Below, piece by piece: positions 12,478-22,514 of a DNA stretch of 64,000 nt (its first letter is position 1; each line of letters starts with the position of its first letter). Source of the DNA: Tolypeutes matacus. Lineage: Eukaryota > Chordata > Mammalia > Cingulata > Chlamyphoridae. The stretch is from contig JAKSZT010053928.1 of the NCBI GenBank assembly GCA_026826555.1, forward strand, positions 4,521,854-4,585,853, in the 5' to 3' direction. Under the pieces are notes generated by a model, which saw only the letters and a program-made list of their open reading frames with translations, made no database searches and was not told where the DNA came from. The position numbers were made by a program, and so were the translations under genes.

Positions 12478-12964
12478 GAGCTTTCTCTTGACATCTTAGC
12501 AAGGCTGCAGTGGCTGCAACTGCTCCCTGGGCTTCACAATGCCACCCAAGGATAACAAGAAGAAAGATGCTGGAAAGTCGGCCAAGAAAGACAAAGACCA
12601 AGTGAATAAATCTGGAGGCAAGGCCAAAAAGAAGAGGTCCAAAGGAAAAGTTCTAGACAAGCTCAATAACTTAGTCTTGTTTGACAAAGCCACTTATGAC
12701 AAACTCTGTAAGGAAGTTCCCAACTACAAGCTTACAACTCCTGCTGTGGTCTCTGAGAGACTGCAGATTTGTTGTTCCTTGGCCAGGGCAGCCCTTCAGG
12801 AGCTGCTTAGTAAAGGACTTATCAAGCTGGTTTCAAAACACAGAGCTCAAGTAATTTACACCAGAAACACCAAGGGTGGAGATTCTGGTAAAGATGCATC
12901 AACAGGCCCAACCAACTGTACATTTTGAAAAATAAAGCTTTATTTAAAAAAAAAAAAAAAAAAA
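12478..12964 (+). pseudogene. RPS25: RPS25 processed retrocopy with open frame
   Basis: An intronless copy of the mRNA for small-subunit ribosomal protein eS25. A 5' UTR-like stretch (ACATCTTAGCAAGGCTGCAG) precedes the ATG at 12539. The frame runs to a TGA at 12926-12928 (129 codons; the usual protein is about 125). AATAAA is at 12931-12936 and an A-tail at about 12946-12964. The protein is clearly eS25: the N-terminal Lys-rich tail, then [19 protein letters not shown] and [20 protein letters not shown]. One Lys codon is lost near the start, the Trp of the basic tail is lost, Arg-Gly becomes Cys-Cys in [12 protein letters not shown], and three codons are missing near the C-terminus. All gaps are multiples of three. 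The usual stop TGA has become TCA, so nine residues of former 3' UTR are added. This is most likely a pseudogene, but expression is not excluded. Possible degenerate target duplications (ATGTTGA) flank it. Confidence 0.9.
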
Positions 12965-13017
12965 GTTATGTTGAATGTTTTCACTACATGAGAATCTGGT
13001 TTTCGGAACAACTCAGA

Positions 13018-13100
13018 GGGAAGCAGATGTAGCTTAAGTGGTTGAATGCCTGTTTCCCATGTACAAGGTCCCAGGTCCCATCCCCACTCAGAGATGTACC
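13018..13100 (+). mobile_element. DAS-type SINE monomer, degraded
   Basis: The head reads GGAAGCAGATGTAGCTTAAG and the B-box is degraded (CAGGTCCCATCCCC). No clear tail or target duplication remains, so it is an old copy. Confidence 0.6.
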
Positions 13101-13384
13101 TAGGGTGATTAATTTCTGTAAGTGAGGCTCAGAGAGGTTCATACATTTTCCCACGGGGCTGTAAACTCCTCACCGTCAGGTGACATGTCTTAGTCATCTC
13201 TATTTCTGTTGATTGAGATGCTTCATCAATGTTTACTGAAATATCCAAGGTAACATTTCTGAATCTGGTAGAGGCAGGATTTAAAGTCATGAACCATGAG
13301 ACATGGAACTTTCCATAGGAAACTCAGTATTCAGGAAAATTACTGAAAAGCACTCCACAAGTGATTCTGAACATAGTGGCCCAG

Positions 13385-14260
13385 TCCCTAATGGCATCTT
13401 TCCTCTGCCCACATTGAAGTCTAGTCCCTATTTTGGCCTACCAGACCCTACAGATACCCCCTACCTTTGACTGCCTCTCCTACTACAAGTCCCCTAGCTC
13501 AGCTCACTCTGCTCTGCCTCTGCCTAAGGGCCTTTGCTCTAAGTGTTCTCCCCCCAGGTATCTGCTTGGCTAGCCTCACCTCCCTCAAGTTGTTTTTTGT
13601 TTGTTTGTTTGTGATATAGGGGCCAGGGATTGAACCTGGACCTCTTACGTGGGAAGCTGGTGCTCACCCACTGAGCCACATCAGCTCCCCTAAGTTGGTT
13701 TTTTTCCCCTTTGTTTGCTTGTTTGTTTGTTTGTTTGTTTGTTTTACCGGGAGGTCCCAGGGATTGAACTCTGGTCCCTCCATACGGTAGATGGACATGG
13801 AACCTCTTGAGCCACATCTGTTTCCCTGTTTTTGTTTTTAAGGAGGCACCAGGGACAAACCCGGGGAAGCAGGCACTCAACCACTTGAGCCACATCCCCT
13901 CACTCCCCCAAGTCTTACACCATTGCATAAGGCTCACCCTGACCATCCTGATTAATGTGCAACCTTCCCCCTTCCCCCACACCTCAGGAGCCCCAGCTCC
14001 ATCTTTCCCTGCTCTCTTCTTCTTTCTTCTCCATAGCAACTGTCACTTACTAACAGTCTAGTTTGCTTATGTATCTTATGATAGATAACTACCACTCCCC
14101 AACCCCACCTCACTCCCTACCCCCTTATTGTAAGCTCCTTGCAGAAAGGCATTTTTATCTCTTCTGTTCTTGGATCTATCACAGATGCCTCGAGCAGTTC
14201 CTGGCAGTTACTAGGTTCCCAATTCATATTTTTGGAATAAATAAAAAAAGTCATCTCAGT
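13385..14260 (+). mobile_element. L2 LINE, interrupted by three SINEs
   Basis: Before 13589 it reads as L2 (CTAAGGGCCTTTGCTCTAAG and following). After about 13907 it resumes (AAGGCTCACCCTGACCATCC), and it finishes in the L2 3' end with AAGCTCCTTGCAGAAAGGCA and an AATAAA-type end near 14240. Joining both parts gives a continuous L2. Confidence 0.7.
13589..13907 (-). mobile_element. Cluster of three DAS-type SINE monomers (antisense)
   Basis: Three head-to-tail reverse copies: heads end near 13688, near 13822 and near 13903. Each has the GAGCCACATC motif and a GTTT- or T-rich tail to its left. B-boxes read GGGATTGAACCTGG and GGGATTGAACTCTG; the third is degraded. CAAGT/TAAGTTGG remnants recur at the junctions, so the later ones probably landed in the tails of earlier ones, all inside an L2. 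Confidence 0.75.
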
Positions 14261-14329
14261 GGGCTGTGGCTCCTTCCTGAAGCCAGCAGAGCTTCCACCA
14301 ACCGTTGAAGATGGGTAATGTTACAGTGG

Positions 14330-14590
14330 GAGAGACCAGCAGGGAAGAGAGAGTAACTACATGAGCAAATGCTCAAAAGTAGGAACAAATAAGTCCTATG
14401 GAAGGCAAGGTAAAGACGAGTTCAGCAGAAGTCAGATTGTGTGTAGCACTGAACTCCAGGATTCAGATTTTCTTTTGTAGGCAATGGGAGAGGAGGGTAA
14501 GGTTGTTGAAGAGTTTTGAGTAGGGAAGGGACTTGATGCAAGTGATATTTTAGAAAGGGGCTTGCTGGGTGAGAGTGGTCCCTTGGGGGG
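14330..14590 (-). repeat. L2 fragment (antisense)
   Basis: The text GTTGAAGAGTTTTGAGTAGG with GGACTTGATGCAAGTGATAT matches the antisense of the L2 block also present at 54604-55364 and 42175-43360. Confidence 0.5.
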
Positions 14591-15311
14591 TGGGGGATGG
14601 GATGCCCTCCCGCTCCTCCCTCCCACACACTCCAGATCTGCCTGGGATTTTCCTGTGTCCCCATTCTCTCTGCTTCAAGTGAAGCCCAAATCAGAATCTG
14701 AAGATTTGGAGGGAGGCCGCTTTGGCTCTGCCTGCTCTCCTTTCTCTACTTGAAGTTAGGGGAGCCCTTCCCTATGGCCTCCCGTTAGAAATGTCATTTG
14801 GCACTTGAAATGATTCCTCCTGCTCTCCATCTTCAAATTTGTGCAGTGGTCCCCAAGAGTGATGAATGAATGTGTAGAGATATTCCTAAGCAACACTGAA
14901 ATTCCAAAGGAGTAAGAGGCACAGAGACCTTTGTCCAGCACATCAAGGGTATGGACAAATTTAGAACTGGAGCCTTCTGTTACAATTGCAAGTCAAGCTC
15001 CAAGAGGGGTAACCAGCCCATTAGCGCAGGATCCTGGAAACTGACTTTTCTGCCATCTCAAACACACACACACTCTCACATACACACATTCATTGGACCC
15101 TTGAAAGATCAAGGCCAACTGCAAAGCACCCATTCCCCAAGACTCCTAATTTATATTGGGAACTAGCTATAAAGCTCCCCGTGGCCCCAATCTTCTCTTA
15201 CAGTGATAAAGAGCATTTCACATCACACTAAATGTGACACTTAATCAAAACCCATCTTCTTTAACAAACCCTTAACCTCCAGTACATGAGAGTCACCAAG
15301 GCCAAGAGATG
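14591..15311. other. No recognised feature
   Basis: Short CA-rich run near 15061-15090. No exon or repeat recognised. Confidence 0.4.
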
Positions 15312-15320
15312 AGACAGGGA

Positions 15321-15477
15321 GCTGACTCGGGTGGCACATGCTTTGATTAAGATGATATGATTTCTTTTATTTCACTTTCATCAAAGTCATAAAATTCCGG
15401 ATCTGTCCCCTTTTTGATTTGACAACAGCACATTTCAGTAGAGGTTGCCACCAAAAAAAAAAAAAAAAAAAAAAAAA
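15321..15477 (+). mobile_element. Short poly(A)-tailed retroposed fragment
   Basis: A 157-bp insert ends in about 25 A (15453-15477) and is flanked by AGACAGGGA at 15312-15320 and 15478-15486. The source is unknown. The antisense strand contains a coding-looking stretch (GTDPEFYDFDESEIKEIIS) closed by a stop, but the A-tail shows plus orientation, so this reading is doubtful. The nick context is not the canonical TT/AAAA. Confidence 0.45.
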
Positions 15478-15486
15478 AGACAGGGA

Positions 15487-15775
15487 CTTGTTCTTTCTTC
15501 AACAAGGGAGTAGGCGATAATTTCTCTGAATCCTCTTCAGTAATGATCTTCAGATTGCCTGATCCTCCCAAAAGCAAGTTTTGCAGGGAACATGGTTAAA
15601 CTAAAGTGCAAACTGGTCCTTTCTTCACCGGTATCTAAATACCCTTAATCTATAGGCCCTGGAAAAGACCTCCCCTTCTCTGCCTCCTTCCTTGGGTCTT
15701 TTTTTATGAGACTTAATTCCTCACGTGAATTCTTTCACCAGATTTCTGGGGCAGGAAGTTTACTTCCCTGCCATG
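15487..15775. other. Unassigned; possible antisense coding relic
   Basis: On the minus strand about 30 codons (GGSGNLKIITEEDSEKLSPT and following) are open and protein-like between 15487 and 15590. I do not recognise the protein, and stops bound it upstream. This could be chance. Confidence 0.2.
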
Positions 15776-15784
15776 TAGTACTTT

Positions 15785-16224
15785 TTTTTTAAAAAGATAT
15801 ATTTATTTCAGCACCACCACCCCCCCGGGTGTTTTTGCACTCACTGTCTGCTCGCTGTGTCCATTTGCTGTGTGTTCTTCTGTGTCTGCTTGTCTTCTCT
15901 TAAGCAGCACCGGGAACCGATCCTGGTACCTTCCGGAGTGGGAGAGAGGTGCTCAATCTCTTGCGCCACCTCAACTCCCTGGTCTGCTGCATCTCTTATT
16001 GTCTCTCCTCTGTGTCTCTTTTTGTTGCGTCATCTTGCTGTACCAGCTCTCCTCTCGGGCCAGCACTCCTGTGTAGGCCAGCACTCCATGTGGGCCAGCT
16101 CTGCTCAGGCCAGCTCGCTATGCGGACCAGCTTGCCTTCACCAGGAGGCATCGGGAATCAAAACTTGGACCTCCTATATGGTAGATGAGAGCCCAATCGC
16201 TTGAGCCATATCTGCTTCCCCACA
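15785..16224 (-). mobile_element. Two-headed DAS-type SINE
   Basis: A 440-bp antisense copy: outer head near 16140-16220, inner head near 15915-15985 (GGGAACCGATCCTGG). The spacer holds repeats of a CCAGCTC/CCAGCACTC motif. Target duplication TAGTACTTT lies at 15776-15784 and 16225-16233, with mismatches beyond this core. Confidence 0.8.
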
Positions 16225-16233
16225 TAGTACTTT

Positions 16234-17600
16234 AGATAAGATCTTGATACTTCTGGGGGCTCTAACAACTGTCCACTTCTCTAGCATGGGCCATGACTTT
16301 TCTCATAACCTATATAGGCTTTTTAAAAAAAATGACTTAATCATTAACTACTTCCCAGTAGAACACATTTGTATCTGTGAACACAATGTACATTTATTGA
16401 ATTCCAATTATGGGTGAGGCACATAAGAGATTTATTTTGTAAATTCACAATGTTTACTGAACACTTATAGTTTATCTGCGTTCATGTATGAATGATATAC
16501 TTCAAAAAATTGTTTTAAAAAAAAACAAAAATAAAAAGTGAAAAAAAAAAAAAAAGAAACTGTATGTACCCCAGGGGAAAAAAAAAGAGAAATTTGTTTC
16601 TGCTTTCAAGAAACTTTCTGTCTCAAGGTAAAATGCAAAAATGGGTCTAAGGAATTCCAAAGCATAGATGGTTCAGCATTCCAGAACTTTTGCACATGTA
16701 GCAAGAACGAGACCCTGTTCTAGACCCTGGGATACAGCAATTTACAGAATGGACAATGTTCCTGCCTGCAAAGTGTTTACATTCTAGTTGGAGATAGGCT
16801 AACGTTTTCAACTTTCGTATATTTGGCTTTTGAGCACTTTCAAGTCTTACACATTGAGCCTATCCAATAGCCTTTTGTAGCCTAAATTTGTACATTCATG
16901 TACCCACTGACGAGTGAAATGTTTAGCTGTTGCAGCCAGTGGTCTGCAGTTCAGTGTGTGCAGAATCACCCCCCTTGCCTGTGCTGCAGATTTGTTGCTC
17001 TTATTAGTCAATAAAAAGCAAGCAGAAAATTAAAAAATATGAAAGTGCAAGTGCCCTTGGTAAGACTTGTCATCTTCATACATTTATTATAATTGAGGAA
17101 GAGAAGGAAACCATTAGGGAGAAATAAAAGCAAAATTAAAGAACCTATTTAAATATTATAGAAACTTCAAATATTGAGCCTGACAGAGAAGGTATAATTA
17201 GGATTTTTCAAATGTATTTTTTGGCTCTCCATGAACAGTCTTTTCTGTTGGCGAGAGCTGAGGTAGGTTTTCAGGAGCAGTGTTCTGTTCCTTTCCACTC
17301 AGGAGGGCTGGGTGCTACGATGAGAATTAAGAAGAGACCAAGGCATGGTCCAGCCCTTCAGACACTTACCTTTACTCAGGGACATAAAGGAAGATAGAAT
17401 ACGCTGCATGTTTCAACGCAGTTTCCTAGAAAAGGCTCTGTTACAGGCCAGAGCCAGAGACATAAGAAAATAGCAAAGAATCCAATCCCGCCCAAGACCA
17501 GGTTAAAGCTAAAGTCTGCAGACCAATCCAGAATGGGAAGGTGGATGCTGGTGCCAAGAGCCACGGCAGGGAAGGGGATAAGTCAGTGCCAGGCTCCGCT
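16234..17600. other. Mostly unrecognised; small L1-like and L2-like pieces
   Basis: Nucleotides 16435-16504 are an inverted match of 18671-18740 (probably an L1 3' UTR piece). Nucleotides 16710-16800 resemble the antisense L2 3' end (GGGATACAGCAATTTACAGA). The rest, to 17600, shows nothing recognisable. Confidence 0.4.
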
Positions 17601-18124
17601 TTTTAAATATTTTTTTATTTTCAGGCTCCGCTTTAACTCTTCTAATAAGGAGCTTCCTCCACATTGCCCCTGAAGGGCAGTCTTTATCCTGTCCACTTCT
17701 GTACCCAGTTCCCAGCTCAGACATGGGATTAGTCTTTTAAATGACTTTGTCTAAAGAGTGAGTGCAGGATGACGCCAGCACCCCGCTGGGACTGTGTCGA
17801 AACTTGGTTCCTGAGAGCAGCTTAAATAGCAGGCACTGCCTTGGTAGTTAGACAATGGCAGATGGAGTACGTCTACTTTCCCTCCCGCAGTCCCCTGAAC
17901 CACTCCTGCAGCAATGCCGCAGGCTCAGGAGGAAACCACAGCCCCAAAGCCGAGCATGGGGAGCCGAGGCTGCGTTTGTTGTTCTGGGAGAGAAGTTCCC
18001 TTTCCCCTTCTCTCCAGGCAGATGAGCTGAGGGTGGCACTATAAGCCCCTGGTCCAAGCTTGTAGGTGTCATCTCTTGTCCTACTCTGTCATCTACTGCA
18101 CTCAGGAGCTGACTCCAGGGTCTT
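17601..18124. other. No recognised feature
   Basis: No repeat family or exon seen. Confidence 0.4.
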
Positions 18125-18276
18125 GCACCTCTTAAAATATATGTATATATATATATATAAATAACATTTTTGTAAGCAAATACACATATATGCATATATA
18201 TTTATATATCATTTTGCGAATGTTTGTATGTATTGTGAGAATTTTGATTTTTACCTGTAATAAAAAAAAAAAAAAA
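18125..18276 (+). mobile_element. Poly(A)-tailed retrosequence, copy 1
   Basis: It starts GCACCTCTTAAAATATATG, holds an alternating TA tract, and ends GTAATAAA followed by an A-run. It is nearly identical to 46011-46166, differing mainly in TA number, GCG versus ACA, and CTG versus CCA just before the tail. No clear target duplication, and it is more 5'-truncated than copy 2. The parent transcript is not identified. Confidence 0.6.
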
Positions 18277-18655
18277 GAATCAAAGTACAGAATTCAGTCA
18301 TCAGTGAGTGGGCAAATAGGTGTATATTTGGTTCTCCCCTGTGCATTTTTTGTGATGAAGTAGTATGTATATATTGAAATTTTTATTATGAAAAAGATTT
18401 CAAACATACATAAAAGTAGAAAGAATACTATAAAGAATCCCATATATCCATCATTTAGATTTAACCATTAACATCTTGTCATGTTTGCTTCATCTTTTTT
18501 TTCCCCCTGAAGCATTTTAAAACAAATCCTGGGTGGCATATTTCACCCTTAAACACTTCTGTGTATACCTTTTAATAGACAAGGACATTTTCTTATATAA
18601 CCATAATACCATTATCACACATCAAAATTAACAATAATTCTTTAATATTTTCTTT

Positions 18656-18920
18656 TTAAAAAAATTTATTGAAGTACATCATTCATACATGAACATACAT
18701 AAACTATAAGTGTTCAGTAAACATCGTGAACTTACAAAACAAACATGCACATCATACAGGGCTCCCACATATCACCCCCCCAAACACCCTGCATTGTTAA
18801 CAAATCATGATCTCAAGCCAGAATTCCATATCTAAAAAAAAAAAAAAGAAAAAAAAAAAATCATGAAAGAGCATCGTCAGAGTATTACTACTAACTATAG
18901 TCCGTATCTTCCTCCCCTAT
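18656..18920 (-). mobile_element. L1-like 3' UTR fragment
   Basis: TTTATTGAAGTACATCATTC, then CATACATAAACTATAAGTGT. This is an inverted near-copy of 16435-16504, with about 65 of 70 positions shared by eye. Probably a lineage-specific L1 end; the assignment is tentative. Confidence 0.4.
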
Positions 18921-18924
18921 ACAT

Positions 18925-19370
18925 TTTTTAAGGATTTATTTACTTATTTACTTACTTTTATCCATTTTTTAATTCCCCCAACCCCCGTTTTTCCTGTTTC
19001 TGTGTCCATTTGCTGGGTGACTCTGTTCCGTTTCCTGCCCTCTCTTCTCATCCTTCTCCTCCTGTCTTCACTGGGATTCGACCCTCAGAACCTCCTATGT
19101 GGGAGAGAGGTGTCCTACCGCCTGTGCCACCTTAGTTCCTCATTTTTCGGTGCGTCTTGTCTTGGCTCTCCCTTGGGTCACTCTCCTGTTACATCATCAT
19201 CTTGCTGAGTGGCTTGCTTGCGAGGCCTGGCAGCTCACCCGCGCACAGGGCCTGGTGGCCCACGCGCCTTTTATATTTTTTAAAATTTTTACTGTGAGGT
19301 CCCGGGGATTGAAACCACGTCCCTCCATATGGGAGACGGATGCCCAACCACCCGAGTCACATCCGTTCCT
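18925..19370 (-). mobile_element. Two-headed DAS-type SINE
   Basis: Outer head near 19295-19368 (GGGGATTGAAACCACG; CCGAGTCACATCC), inner head near 19070-19135 (GGGATTCGACCCTC), and the tail AAGGATTTATTTACTTATTT at the left. Same subtype as 7795-8225. The target duplication is degraded (CTATA-like). Confidence 0.8.
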
Positions 19371-19790
19371 CTGCTATATCTCTTAAGGTTGACCAAAGAT
19401 ACCCAAAGTTTCAGTCTTTTCCCATACAGGATGGTCATATAATAAGTCAGGCTTAGTTTATCACCAGCATTCTAAAAACCAGACCTAGGGAGAAAAACTA
19501 GGTCTGGGGACACATGCTTGGCTTCTAATATAGCAAATGTTTAGCCTACCCTGATTATCACAACATCAGGGCTGCGAGAATATTTGCATTTTAGTATTTT
19601 CTGATACACAGGCCAATTTAAATTATCCTAATTATCCTGATATCTCCAAATGTCTTTTTACCGTTGGTTTGAGTCAGGATCCAAACATTGCATTTGGTCA
19701 TGTCTCTTTAGTGTTTTTTGTTTTGTTTTGTATTGTTTTGAATCTAGAGGTCCATTCTGAAGTATTAACCACTGGGTTTCTCTCAGCCAC

Positions 19791-22215
19791 CTATTCCCCT
19801 GCCTTGGGCTTCACTGAATTTCTCCAAGACCCCTCCCTAGCAGGCCCAGGGCCTGAAGGAAACGGCCTCAACGTAGAACCAGAGACGCAGGGATTTTCAA
19901 AATCCCAGGGTTGAGTCCATTGAGATTTAGAAAAATGGGCAGTTTCTGCTCCCTGACCCCAGACAATATAAAGCACCCACCAGGCTGCGGGAGGGTGAGA
20001 GAAGACGGGCCACAGGATAGAACCCGAACCACAAGGGAGAGGCTCCACGCGCGGTGGGCTCAGGCAAGGGGGCTCCATTTGAGGAAGCACATCTGTGGCT
20101 TGTGCTGAGGAAGGGCAAGGGTTCGTCTTCCTCAGGTGAGCATGGCCCCTGGACGGCAGCCCGCGCAAGTCTCCTTCGCTTCCCCAGTGGGAGCAACGCC
20201 CATGTCTGCCCAGAGAACTTTGCAGTGAAGGACGCACCACGCTGGCAAGCAACCCCTCGTGGTGGGTGGGGCCCTGGTGCGCGAACCTGGCCGCCCCATA
20301 TTTGCTCACTCATACTTCTGGGCAGGGCTCATGCCCTCTCCCGCATCTTCCCAGGGCTGCTGGTTCACGGGAACACGCCCACGCTCCTTCTGAGAGTTCA
20401 GCCACGTGCTAGGCTGATTTCCCCCATTTTAGAAACTTCCATCAAAAGAATAGCGTTTCTTACATGGGAGGAGGGAGTGCCTACAGCCCGAGCCTTCTTC
20501 CCTGGTACTGTATTCCAGCTTAAACTGTGCCCCTGGACCACTTGGCTCCAGAAACGTGAGAGCCCAGAACCACCATGCTGGCCAACTCCTGTTGTCGGGG
20601 CCTCCGCAGACCCTGGAGACAGAGCAGAGGGCGTGTGAGCCAACAGCCCCAAGACAGCTGTGTTCCTGGCTTGCCATCGCAGCGCGCTGGCCAGCGTTTC
20701 TGTTTGCGTCTCCGCGATACTTGTTCCGGAGGAGGGCCTGCGTGTCCTTCCCAGAGTGCGTTTGGGAGCATTCGTCTTCCTTGATGACCCAGTTTGGGCT
20801 GTTTGGGCTCTTGCCCTCTCGTCACTGGCTTTGGCAGCAGAGGGGCAGGGAAGGCGTCGCGTTCAGAGAGGCTTCCCGCAGGACCCCAGACGTTTTGCCC
20901 GCACCTCGTAGGAACTTTGGGAAGATGCTGCCCTGCTGGCCCCCACGTGGAGCTCAGAGATCTTGGCAGCTGGCAGTCCGGTCTGCATCTGATCAATTTT
21001 ATCTGCAAAGTATTCAGAAAATTTCTCCCCCAAAGAACACGTTGACCCTCTGAAGGAGGGGATGCAATCTGGGTTGCTTTCTGAAGACTTCCTCAGTTTT
21101 GATGAGGCTTGTGCAGAAACCCAAGATAAGCCTCAGAACATGAGCCAAGCGGGTGGGAAAGGGGCTTCTCTGTTGAGACTCTGCATCTTCCTCTGCCTTC
21201 CATTTTATGTGTTTACCAGTTGTGAAAGCAAATCCAGCTGTTGGGAGGAATTGCTTCCAGATGACATTATGGGAAAGGAAAACACACTTTATTAAAAAAA
21301 AAAAAAAAAAGAAGCTGCAGAATAAAAACCAGAACATGTACAATCTGTGGGCCAGGATTCATATGGACTATTTCCTGATATTGTGCAATCAGCCAATTCC
21401 TGGGGTAAGTAATAAGAACGGTGCAAATGTTCCTTGTACTATAGTCACGAGAGCAGAGCTGGGCCCTGCCTGACTTGGCAAAACCTGAGAAAAAAAATCA
21501 CTTGACCTCACTGGCCACCATATTTTTCTCATTTTCAAGAACTGCTTCCCATTTTTACTGGGGGTCCCTACGAAAGCCTCCAAAAATGTCTTCCATGTGC
21601 TGAATTAGGTGGGTAAGAGAAACCATAAAAAAGCAAGGACAGTTTGCTTTTGAAAATAGGATTTGTTTCTCAGCACTGTCTCCCCCCCGCCCCCCCACCC
21701 CACCCCGGTCTCACCTCCCCGGCCGCCAGCATAGAATTTGCTGTGTTGCCTTTCTCAACTATTTTAGAAGCTCGCTAACAAGCTGGAATTAAAGTGTCCC
21801 TTGACTAATTGGGTTTTACAGGTCACTGGATAAAATCTACTTAGAGCGGTTTGGAAGAGGATTAGGGCATTTACATCTCTCCCAAGTTGACTTTCCAGGC
21901 AGGGTCAGTCAACAGCTGGAGACTCCTTTGACTAGGGGCCAGAACTCTTATAAGCTGCAGGTTTGTTGGGGCCTGGTCCCTGTTTCTAACTGAGCACACT
22001 GTAACTCTAGTATCCAAGAAGCAAAGTTTTCCCAAATTTGCCTGCCTAGAGAGAATGCCAGAAAGACCATCACTGGAGTTCTTCAGGGCAAGGGAAAAAC
22101 TAAAGCTTACAGAGTTAGTTTAGCTGCCTCAGCCTTGAGCAACTCTCTTAACCCCTCCTAGGGCAGAGTAGATTTTAATAGCTAGAGAATTGCCTGAAGC
22201 CCAGGAAATCTTCTT
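19791..22215. other. Unassigned region with a CpG-rich part (about 19950-20950)
   Basis: CpGs are frequent from about 19980 to 20900, for example CCACGCGCGGTGG near 20045 and GTGCGCGAACC near 20276. This is unlike the surrounding AT-rich DNA. Long frames occur on both strands, as expected for GC-rich sequence, but none shows a domain. An A-run at about 21294-21310 and a C-rich run near 21686-21710 are present. A weak CpG island or untranslated exon is possible but unproven. Confidence 0.35.
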
Positions 22216-22370
22216 AGACCTGCACTGTAGCCACTAGCCATGGGCGGCTATTTAAATTAAAATTAATTAAAAATTTTTATTAAAATGCACTTCTCTTTTG
22301 CACTAGCCACATTGTGAGTGCTCACTAGCCACATGCAGCTAGTGGCTACTGTGTTAGTACAGATAAAATG
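22216..22370 (+). mobile_element. MER5A-like hAT element
   Basis: Contains CTGTAGCCACTAGCCATGGG, the internal TTAAATTAAAATTAATTAAA segment and the mirrored GCAGCTAGTGGCTACTGTG end, the palindromic layout typical of MER5A. It is non-autonomous with no coding content. Confidence 0.75.
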
Positions 22371-22506
22371 AACATTCACTCGTTTATTCCACAGATATTT
22401 ATTGAGTGCCATAGCAGTGAACAAAACATACAAAAATCTCTGTCCTCGTGGAGAGGACATTCGAAAGGAGAAGATAAACAATAGACAATGAACATAATGT
22501 GTAAGT
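22371..22506 (-). repeat. L2 3' end (antisense)
   Basis: TTTATTGAGTGCCATAGCAG and ATCTCTGTCCTCGTGGAGAG are the antisense L2 terminus. Confidence 0.65.
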
Positions 22507-22514
22507 TTTTCTAT

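Larger units (their letters stand above)
18365..19790 (-). mobile_element. Ancient L1 3' UTR, interrupted
   Basis: The segments at 18365-18655 (AAGATTTCAAACATACATAA; CATAATACCATTATCACACA) and about 19385-19780 (AATGTCTTTTTACCGTTGGT; GGATCCAAACATTGCATTTG) are consecutive parts of an old antisense L1 3' region. Between them lie another L1-like piece (about 18656-18920) and a SINE. Confidence 0.6.

Noticed and set aside
13589..13907. CRISPR-like array (repeated near-identical units)
   Set aside because: Units are SINE monomers of unequal length with T-rich tails in a mammalian genome; no regular repeat-spacer spacing.
15347..15577. 76-codon minus frame with a poly-Phe run
   Set aside because: The Phe run is the complement of an A-tail that joins two unrelated pieces; it also starts at a TTG. 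Not a gene.
20054..21053. Long frames of 162-194 codons on both strands
   Set aside because: Overlapping frames on both strands are expected in GC-rich DNA; no domain, no splice-consistent structure.
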